Assembly (NCBI RefSeq): GCF_004664715.2
Contig: NC_051075.1
Coordinates: forward strand, 31,454,504 to 31,518,503
Direction of reading: 5' to 3'
Length of the DNA: 64,000 nucleotides
From: Peromyscus leucopus
Taxonomy: Eukaryota; Chordata; Mammalia; Rodentia; Cricetidae
Part shown: positions 55,960 through 64,000 of the stretch, in pieces
Numbering within the stretch: position 1 is the stretch's first letter
How the letters are laid out: each line of letters opens with the position of its first letter
Notes under the pieces: generated by a model
Database searches by the model: none
What the model was told of the DNA's origin: nothing
Seen by the model: the letters and a program-made list of their open reading frames with translations, nothing else
Made by a program: the position numbers and the translations under genes

Positions 55960-56470
55960 GTCTCGATGTATAGACCATACATACTGTTATTACATAGTCG
56001 CCACAGTAAGCTTCTGTTTAACTGTGCCATAGCACTTTGGTGGACTTCCTCCATTCCTCAAGTCTCCCTTATGCCCCTCTTCCCAACCCCTGGCGAATTC
56101 TATCAACAACTTGCTCTTCTTTGCCTTTTTTCTTTTTACAATTTCACATGTGGTTGAGATTATGTGGAATCTTTCTTTGTGTGCCTGACATTACTAACTC
56201 TAGCTTTCTAGATCATCCATGTTGCCTCAAGAGATAGGATTTCACCTAATTGTCAAATAGTATTTCATCATGTATGAGTATCAAGATATTTGTAAGTTGA
56301 TGAAAATTAACATTATTTCCATTTCTTCACTAATGGAAATTAGTGAAGTTTTTTTTTTTTTTTTTTTTTTGCTATTCTAGTTGCTAGAAATATAATAGGG
56401 TAGATATAGTTTACTTTGCCTATATGCCACAACATATGTCTATATTTGGACTTGTGGGTCTTATGAAAAG
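55960..56470 (-). mobile_element. Ancient L1 (L1M-like) remnant
   Basis: CACATGTGGTTGAGATTATG, GATCATCCATGTTGCCTCAA and AATAGTATTTCATCATGTAT follow the inverted order of an old mammalian L1 3' region. A poly(T) run of about 22 (56349-56370) and a hairpin (56325-56348) lie within it. Confidence 0.62.
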
Positions 56471-57445
56471 TCTGCTTATGATTTTTATTGCATAGATCTA
56501 TATATGTTGTGAGTATGTACATTTGCAAATACATAGATAAGTGAGTATATATCTCATGGAGAGGTCCAGGATTGACATAGTCTTCTTAGAGCTCTCTCTA
56601 CCCTACTTACTTAGACAGTCTCTTGGTTTAACTCATAACTTACCAATAAAGGTTAGTTTAACTCACTAGATTGTCTCAAGGATCCATGCATCTATCTTCT
56701 GAGCATTGGAATTACTAGTGGCCACCACAGGCACCTAGTGTTCTCGGTATCCAAACTCCTGTCTTCATGCTTTCATGGCAAGAACTTTATCCTTTGAGAT
56801 ATTTCCTCATATCTATTTTTAATCAAGTTTTAGAAATCTCCACTCTCTTCCTTTCCCACTACATAATGTTTCTCATTTCTTAACACTCTTTGCAGCACTT
56901 GTTATCTGATGAACTGATACAGTGAATTTTGTTTACACATCCTGATAATTTGTGATGTTGAATTGTTTCTGTTTACACACACACACACACACACACACAA
57001 ACTATTAGTGTTTCTTGCATTAATTGAAGTACTTTTCTCATTTTAATAAGGTATTCCCTATTGAGATGTTTGTATTCTTTATATATGGTAAAACAGAGAA
57101 GGCTTATAATATTTTCTTTCCACTTACTTTGCTACAGAGGCATCTCAAGGAGATGATATTAAATAGGTAAGCACTCACTTCTAGGAAGGAGACCTCTCGG
57201 GAGCAATACAAGAGTAGCTAGGTTGTCCAGATTTTGCTTTCTCTTTAGAAAGATTTACCACATGCCCTCAGTGGCTCTTTGATGCTGTGCTTTCTATCTT
57301 ACACTGAGGAATTGACAGGGGAACTCTGGAAGCCTGTGATAGAGCCTTCCCACTTAGCTGTTTACAGTGATAAGTTCATTTCTGCCTACTCTCTCTGGAA
57401 TAAGCTTATCTACACTTTGTGTTCAATTTCTGTATCTCTCCTGAA
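56471..57445. other. Unassigned sequence with (CA)n
   Basis: (CA)11 at about 56977-56999. No gene: the 100-codon frame at 57279-57581 runs into L1 sequence and has no domain. Confidence 0.45.
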
Positions 57446-57449
57446 AAAG

Positions 57450-58995
57450 GTAAGTTTACTTTTAAGTTATTTGTTTATTTTTTTCCTTTTATTAAAAACA
57501 TATTTTTTCTCCCTCTATGCCTCCCAATTCCTCCCCACCTCCCTTCCCATCTGGATCTATTCTCTTTTTGTCTCTCATTAGCAAATAAACAGTCTTTTAA
57601 AGGATAATAATAAAATAAAATATAATAAGACAAATGAAAACCTAAGACATCAGAGTTGGATAAGACAAACAAATGAAAATAAATCAAGAGAAGGCACAAG
57701 AATCAAAGACCTACTTGTAGCTGAAGTTTTCTTGAATCCTGGCCTGCTGGTGGTCTGGACAAATCTCTCCCACTGGTGTCCCCCAAGTAAACACACAGAG
57801 GCTTATATTAATTATAACTGCATGGCCAAGGCTCAAGCCTTTTGCTAGCTAGCACTTATATCTTAAATTAGCCCATAACTATTAATCTATGTATTTCCAC
57901 ATGTTCCGTGGCTTTACCTGTGTCCCATTACATGTTGCTCCTTGGGAGGCTCACTGGTGTCTCCTCTATTCTGCCTTTCTCCTTCCTCCTCCTTCTTCCT
58001 CTAGTTAGAATGTCCTGCCTAACCCTATTCTGCCTCACCATTGGCCAAATAGCTTTATTTATCAACCGATCATAGCAACACATATTCACAGCATACATTA
58101 TGACATCACCCATTACCTACTTACTTGCATACTCAGGAAACCCATAAAAATACTAAACTGAATCCATGGAGTATATCCAGAGCACCTGGCACAGACACAT
58201 GCAGGCCCTGTGCATGCTGCCTCAGTATCCGTGATTTCACATGACCTTTGGTCATGCTGATTTAAAGGCCCTTGTATTTTTGCTGTCCTTTACTTCCTCT
58301 TTGATAGGGTTCCTTGAGCCCTGCAGGGAGGGATTCTATAGAGACATCTTATTAGGGCTGAATGTTTCAAGGTATTTCACTCTCTGCATAGTCTGGCTGA
58401 GGGTTTCTGAATATGTTCTCATCTGCTGCAGTAGGAAACTTCTCTGTTTATGACCAAGCAAGAGACTGAATACTCCTATAGCACAATGTCATTAGGAGTA
58501 GTTTTATTGCTACATTTGTTTTAGATGAGTAGTATTTGCTTTTACCCTCAGTCCCTGGACTATCTAGTTATTAGTCACCCTAAGACTGTTGGGTTTGGGT
58601 TCCACCTTGTGGAATGGGCCTTAAGTGAAATAATAATATAGCAGTTAGTTACTCCCACAATCTTTATAACACCATTGCCCTACCATATCTTGATCTACAA
58701 GTATATTGATAATCTACATCATGGTAGATCAAAGGATTGATGACAGAGTTGGTTTTTACTTTCTGTTTTGGTAGAGTACAGAGTTGCTTCCTGTACCCCA
58801 AACACTAGAATGTAGGGGTGAAGGCTCTGTATAGGAACCATCTTGATTTCTTCATGTTCGATGAGTTGTGTTTGTGTTGTCTTCACCCTGTTGTCACATT
58901 GTGGAGAGCAACAGTCTGGGTTATTTGGAAAATTTCCATGGAACCCTTTTGGCTAGCAATTCAACCATATAAGCTTATTTTTGAAGAAGCTAGCT
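57450..58995 (-). mobile_element. Old L1 3' region interrupted by LTR
   Basis: Left part CTCCCTCTATGCCTCCCAAT; right part (after the LTR) CAGGCCCTGTGCATGCTGCC, CCCTGCAGGGAGGGATTCTA, CACCTTGTGGAATGGGCCTT and GTAGGGGTGAAGGCTCTGTA, in the inverted order of a rodent L1 3' region. Confidence 0.68.
57716..58115 (-). mobile_element. Solo LTR inside L1
   Basis: A 400-bp LTR starting TGTAGCTGAAG, flanked by a perfect 6-bp TSD CCTACT (57710-57715, 58116-58121). The right end reads CATTA where CA is expected. Same family as 21422-21825. Confidence 0.85.
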
Positions 58996-59059
58996 CTTGG
59001 AGATGATGGAACCATAAATCTAAGTCTTAAAATACAATATAAAATGGATATGTACTTAC

Positions 59060-59432
59060 TGTAGGTAGAGTGTCTTTGGACTGCCAGCTCTGAAATAATG
59101 ACACAGAGACTTCTCATTAATTATGAAAGCTTGACCTTAGATGAGGCTTGTTCCCAACTAGCTCTTAAAACTTAAATTAACCCATTTATCTTAATCTACA
59201 TCTCATTCTGTCATATGGCTCTCTCTCTCCAGTAACTTGTGCCCATTTCCTCCACATCTAGCTGGCAAATCTCCATCTGTCTGATTCCTTCCCAGAGTTC
59301 CTATCTCTGTCCAGACGTCCTGCCTATCCTCTTCTGCCTAGCTATTGGCCATTCAGCTCTTTATTAAGCCAATCAGAAGTGTGTGCCTTGGCAGCGACAT
59401 ATCTTCTTAGTGTACAAAAGATTATCCCATAA
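59060..59432 (-). mobile_element. Solo LTR, class II-like
   Basis: It starts TGTAGGTAGAGTG. On the minus strand TGATTGGCTTAATAAAGAGC and TGAATGGCCAATAGCTAGGC match the LTR at 3284-3788 in order. The right end (ATTATCCCATAA) is eroded and no TSD is readable. Confidence 0.7.
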
Positions 59433-60748
59433 TAATGTACCCTACACAGGAATGATACACCTGCCCCACATAGGTAATCTAATACTCTTATCCCAGGACT
59501 ACAGGATAAAGTCTGAATGTCAGTGCAGACTTTTGTTACAGAGCCTCCCCTCAGTTAGTGACAAGAAAGCACACTAGAGTCACCACAAGGAAAAAGGTAG
59601 TCAGACTTAGCCTTCTCAGTTGTATCCAGAGGACATAGCCTCAACACTAGCTATCTTGAGATAGTCACAGAAAATTACATCTCCTAATCTCCTGGGATAA
59701 GGAGCCTGAAAACACAAATTGCAGTTTTACAAAGATTTTATTTAAGCAAACCTTAGATTCTTTGGCTAGATGGATTCATTAAAAATTCCACTGAAAAAAA
59801 AAAACACTTTATTTTCTGATGCCCAGCTCCAAAATGTGGACTTAAAAATACTTTGAAATGATACAAACCAGGAGGTGGTACCTGGAAATTTTTTTCAGTA
59901 ATTGCATGTGTCAAATTTTGAGCAGATGATTTGATTCTTTCAAAAGTACAATCAAACCAGAAATTCTCTCCTGACAAGAGTGTATAAAGATCTGATCAGA
60001 GGTTATGTATCTAAACATTCAGTGGAAAAAGTAAATGAAATGTGAAACATTTCAGCATTTCATTATTAAACATGTTATTTTCTTGTTACTTGAGGTTTCT
60101 AATAGCCAGACCTAAAAAAGAAAAGAGGAAGAAGAGAAAATCTCTAATGTGTGGTAAACTTTGATCTAATTCAAAATGACTTTCATTTTGAGGTTATTCT
60201 ATACTCATGGCCTTTGGTTTACAATGGGACTTTGTCTCAATAAATCCATAATAATTAGCATAAGTCAATAATGAAATTAAGGACATGAAAGTAAATGGGA
60301 CACTATTTGGGAAGAAGATGAGGACAAATGAGATAGGAGAGGTACAAGATTGGGTAATAAGGGATGAATATGATCACAATGTATGATGTACCAGTGAAAA
60401 AAATCATAATGAAATCTCTTTCGATCAATAAAAAAAGATAAATAATTTTGATGTTTTTTCACTAGCTTATTAAACAGCCACCGACAGTGTACAACAACTG
60501 TAGCTTTACCCTTGTGATAGTATAGTTCTACGTGACTTTCACTCACCAGCCTCTCGATCAGGTAAGATATGACAGTCAGTCCAGGAAAAGAATGAAAGTA
60601 CTAAAATTAAGTGTATTATTTTTCCTGAAAGTATTGACCGAGTAGGCCCACTGTGAAGTTAAAAGCTGGGAGATGAACTGTAGTAAGTCTGAGATCATCT
60701 GACTCTAAACAAGATGCTCATATCATCTTTTCTTAGGCTTGAGGACCA
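59433..60748. other. Unassigned sequence
   Basis: No gene or repeat recognised in 1.3 kb, apart from a short GA-rich stretch near 60120. It ends at a run of 24 A (about 60751-60774). Confidence 0.45.
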
Positions 60749-60750
60749 TA

Positions 60751-60774
60751 AAAAAAAAAAAAAAAAAAAAAAAA
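60751..60774. repeat. Poly(A) tract
   Basis: About 24 uninterrupted A followed by AGAGG; no identifiable retroposon body on the 5' side. Confidence 0.9.
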
Positions 60775-60819
60775 GAGGAGAAAGAGAGAGCTGCAGGGAG
60801 GAGGACTATGAACAGATAT

Positions 60820-61220
60820 CTTCTGGACCTGGTGTGGCCACAGCAGTGATGACCTCATAGCAGATTTGTCTGCAAGTAATCCAAGACTGGTCTCATCAAC
60901 AGCCAGCCATGGACTAGAGGAGCAGCTTACTAATTTCTACCCCTCCCTGGGAAACTATTGCCTACTGATGGGTTCTGGGAGAAGAGCAGCCACTGTCTTC
61001 ATTGTGCACACACTAAGGAACCCACTGGCTCCCACGGATATGTCCAAATCCAGCATCACAGAGATGATCTGGTTAAACTCAGTGTGTCTCAAAAATGAAA
61101 GCAAGCAACCAAATAAACATGAGTGTGGGAAAGAAACTAATCTGAAGAAAAGAGGGCAATTAAACTGGAGGGAGATGGGAAAGGTTAGGGAATGCACTGT
61201 ATATACATATTGATTTCAAG
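60820..61220 (+). mobile_element. L1 3' UTR terminus
   Basis: GACCTCATAGCAGATTTGTC, CATGGACTAGAGGAGCAGC, TGGTTAAACTCAGTGTGTCT and the purine-rich GGAGGGAGATGGGAAAGG end follow a rodent L1 3' UTR. The 115-codon open frame over it (60866-61213) is therefore not a host gene. Confidence 0.65.
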
Positions 61221-62060
61221 GAACAATTCAATGAAAGTTTTCAAAAGAGAGTAAAATCTTTTCAGTATTGTGCTTTCTGAAATACTTGGACTCTTATTTA
61301 TTTAAGGTTGGTCTATATACTTCACAAGGTCAGCAGGGTTTAGGGTCATGACACCTTAATTAGCTGCCATGTCTTATCTTGGAATTCATGTGTCCACCTG
61401 TGCTGGTGACTCCAAATTGTTGACTTCAGTCTGAGCCTCACATACGTGTATGGAAACCACTTTCCATAACACTATCACCATGTAGAAAAGAAAAATCAGG
61501 ATTTTTTTTCTTATTTCTGTTTATTAGATTGAGATGTAGATTATCATTTAACCACACCTTAAGGGATATGAATTGAGGAAGACTCACTCATACTTCCTGA
61601 CATCACTGCTGCATTTGGTGCAATGAAGTTGACTTTAAACATCTTCTGCATTTTGTGCCAGGCCAAGCCAGTTTATGCTAATTCAATTGATGATGCTCCT
61701 GCAGCATTTGCTAAATTCATCATCTTTCAATTTTTCTTGTGTTCTCATGTTTTCAAAGCACATTTTGCTTACATGGAGTAATTTTTTTTAAAAAATCATG
61801 ATTCTGAGTAGCATTTGAAATAGTCTAGTAGTTATAAAACAGACCGAATTATACCTCATCACTTTTGCAAGTGTATCATGTTCCCCATGGTTTCTACTGC
61901 CCAGTATTCAAGTACAAATTTTTATGTTTGATTATCACTAAACTAATTGTACAACTTTGTGGTAACCTATGATAAAGTTTAGAATTGAGATATCAAAGCT
62001 CAACTTATCCTTATGTAAACTATGGTAAGGTATTTCAACAAACTATAGTATAAAGTCATC
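61221..62060. other. Non-repetitive block
   Basis: No repeat recognised. 61610-61760 is dense in homeodomain- and POU-like strings (TTATGCTAATTCAATTGATG, TTTGCTAAATTCATCATC). Candidate conserved non-coding DNA only. Confidence 0.35.
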
Positions 62061-62150
62061 ATTCAGATGTGATAGCACATTCCTGGGCTGAGGCAAGTTC
62101 CAAGGAAGCCTAGACAATATAGTGAAACCCTGTCAAACAACAATAAAATA
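62061..62150 (+). mobile_element. Degenerate B1-like remnant
   Basis: ATGTGATAGCACATTCCTGG, GGCTGAGGCAAGTTCCAAG and AATATAGTGAAACCCTGTCA keep B1 order but are short and diverged. Confidence 0.6.
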
Positions 62151-63100
62151 ATGGATGCACTTCTTTCTCATGAGTTTAAACACTAAAAACATTAAAAATG
62201 TTTAGGTGATAAAATAAAATGGTTTTCGTCATGTGATGAACCAGCAAGTCAAAAGTTTGAACAGATAAATTGTTCTCTTTATGATAGAAAACTAAATTAA
62301 ATAGGAAAAGATAATGAATATTTGAGTAACTACAGAGGAGAGAGACCCCTCTACAGAGAGTATCTGTGGATCTGACAAGCAAACATATTAGGAATCTCTT
62401 GGTTTATAGTTTACTATTAGCACAATCATGCATTTAGCATGATAATAAATGACTGAACAAACTCAATAGAAATGGGCGGCTGCTGTTAATTACATGTTAA
62501 TCAATCCCAGGCATCATTAGTGCTGACTGTTTCAACGATGCTTCTCAATCACTCTGTAACAGATCATTAAGACCATCATGTAGATAAGAAAATTAATGTT
62601 TAGCAAGTTTAAACAATTTGTCTAAAGTTACATAAGTGGATAGATACAAAGACAGAGAATTACCTAATTAATTCTCACTTCATTATACTTCTTTACCTGT
62701 AGTGTCTAAGAGTTATACTTTTAGGTATGTGTACAACCATTTATATCTTTCCTGATTGGAGTTATCAGAAAAGTTAATGTACATTTTGAATTGTCAATAC
62801 AAGTGCATAAAGTGGAGTAGGCAGTTGCACTTCTGTTTATAAAAGTAAATATCCCCTAATTATATATTTCACTAAACACATATCAAAAACATATGGTTGA
62901 TATATTGTGACTTCTTAAGATTCATCTTACAGAAACATTATAGCAGATTCATCTTACAAAAATGAAGGAAGAATAATGCACATGTGGTATAAAATATTTA
63001 GAAATTGGGTAAGTATAATAGTGTCTTATCTGACTTCTGGTTTAGAGGTATTTTCTTTTTTATATAATTAAATTGTGTTTTTCTGTTTTTAAATTTTTAT
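62151..63100. other. Mostly unique; MIR piece at 62590-62680
   Basis: 62470-62570 is unique-looking, with TTAATTACATGTTAATCAAT. 62590-62680 (GATAAGAAAATTAATGTTTA, TGTCTAAAGTTACATAAGTG) resembles a MIR core. No gene evidence. Confidence 0.42.
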
Positions 63101-63106
63101 TTACAC

Positions 63107-63141
63107 ACATACATACATACATACATACATACATACATACA
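63107..63141. repeat. (CATA)n microsatellite
   Basis: About nine perfect CATA units at the tail of the following inverted SINE. Confidence 0.95.
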
Positions 63142-63335
63142 TTTATTTGGTGAATGTACATCTGTGTGGGTACAAGTAAACCACAGCACATGTGTGGAAG
63201 TCAGAGGACAACTTGCAGAACTCAGTTCTCTCCTTTCTGCCATGGATTCTGAGGATCAGACTCTCTCTGTTCTTCAATCAGGCTAGAAGAGAGCACCTTC
63301 AATGCACTCACTGAGCCATCTTGCCAGCATAAATA
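63142..63335 (-). mobile_element. tRNA-derived SINE (B2/B3-like)
   Basis: GCACATGTGTGGAAGTCAGA, GGACAACTTGCAGAACTCAG and CTCACTGAGCCATCTTGCCA form the inverted body; the tail is the CATA tract. Confidence 0.88.
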
Positions 63336-64000
63336 TTTTCATTTTTTGAAACCATAATTTATTTTACGTTACATATTAAAGGATACTATAACAGAATGAT
63401 TTGATAGAGTTTTATGCAGAAGAAACAAAGGGAAAAAATTTCAGGCAACATTTTTTCACTACATGATAAGCAATGCCGTTTTCTACATGCAATTGAGATT
63501 ATATAAGGAATAGCATAGTATTAAATTGATTTTGAATTTGCAACATCTTTTGCAGCTTTAGGAGTGGTTTTATTGAAGGGTGTCATGCTTGAACAAAAGC
63601 CGCCGGTATAGTATCTATTTTATGAATCGTAGCTGAAAACAACTTCATGTTTCCCAAGGGGAAATTATATTAGCATGTCCAATTTTTATGTACCTTCTCC
63701 ATAAAACTCGATGTAAAATGGATTATATGACTGTGTGTGGAAAATAGTTATCGCGCAGGCCCTCAAACACATGAAGAAAAGCAAAGAACTTCTAGAAACT
63801 CTCCTAAAACCTGCCTGAATTGTCCATGAAGACACTTGCGTATCCCTTGGAGACTGAAAGAGGGCCTAAAGGGTACCCTGAAGAGGTGTGCTCTGAGACA
63901 GCCAGCGATTTTGTTTCTTAATAAATGTACCCTGACATACAGCAGAAAAATAAATCTGAAGCAGGCTAAAAGCATCTAATTTAAGGCTGTCTGTGTGTAG
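63336..64000. other. Unassigned, unique-looking end of window
   Basis: No repeat recognised. Around 63740-63990 GC rises slightly. AATAAATG near 63920 is present, but no exon frame or splice context supports a 3' UTR. Confidence 0.4.

Noticed and set aside
60866..61213. 115-codon plus-strand frame
   Set aside because: Lies in an L1 3' UTR, which is non-coding.
63740..64000. Possible 3' UTR with AATAAATG
   Set aside because: Single poly(A)-like signals are common in AT-rich DNA and no coding frame leads into it.

Overview
The window looks like gene-poor, AT-rich mammalian nuclear DNA from a rodent. Its B1 SINEs are the main evidence: they begin GCCGGGCGGTGGTGGCGCA and carry the variant AGGAAAGGCGCAAAGCTAC, a form I associate with cricetids (deer mice, voles, hamsters) rather than Mus. 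tRNA-derived SINEs, rodent L1 3' ends and short class II-like LTRs with 6-bp target-site duplications agree. Cricetid, perhaps Peromyscus, is an inference. I find no host protein-coding exon, rRNA, tRNA, CpG island or CRISPR array that I can support. The long open frames lie in L1, in LTRs, in microsatellites, or are chance frames.

Layout. 1-1.8 kb: AT-rich DNA, a (CTT)21 tract and an old rodent repeat. 1.8-5.2 kb: a decayed minus-strand gammaretrovirus-like pol, split by a solo LTR, beside a CpG-rich solo LTR. 7-14 kb: B1 copies, a twin-primed L1, a solo LTR, several L1 3' ends and a B1 with a 58-bp tandem duplication. 14-20 kb: mostly unassigned DNA with old SINEs and CA tracts. 20.3-23.6 kb: one L1 carrying two solo LTRs and a B1. 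24-36 kb: SINEs, fragments of L1 3' ends, a GGAA microsatellite fused to a B1 tail, a clean solo LTR and an ancient L1. 37.4-39.7 kb: an L1 with target-site duplications (TSDs) that split an older 7SL-like SINE. 41.8-42.5 kb: a unique AT-rich block. 42.8-46.2 kb: an old minus-strand L1 with a solo LTR inside it and a younger L1 beside or within it. 47-52.7 kb: L1 3' ends, B2, MIR and two B1s. 53-55.8 kb: a complete non-autonomous class II-like element with two LTRs, primer-binding site, polypurine tract and a perfect TSD. 56-64 kb: L1 remnants, two more LTRs, SINEs and unique stretches that could be conserved non-coding DNA.

No genes work together here; the content is an insertion history. 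Where TSDs can be read by eye (about thirteen insertions), the nesting order is explicit. I see no new biological system. The most useful observations are the twin-primed L1, the small self-contained LTR element, the nested insertions, the pol fossil with altered catalytic motifs, and a few non-repetitive blocks. Family names for several LTRs and old repeats are left open because no library search was possible.
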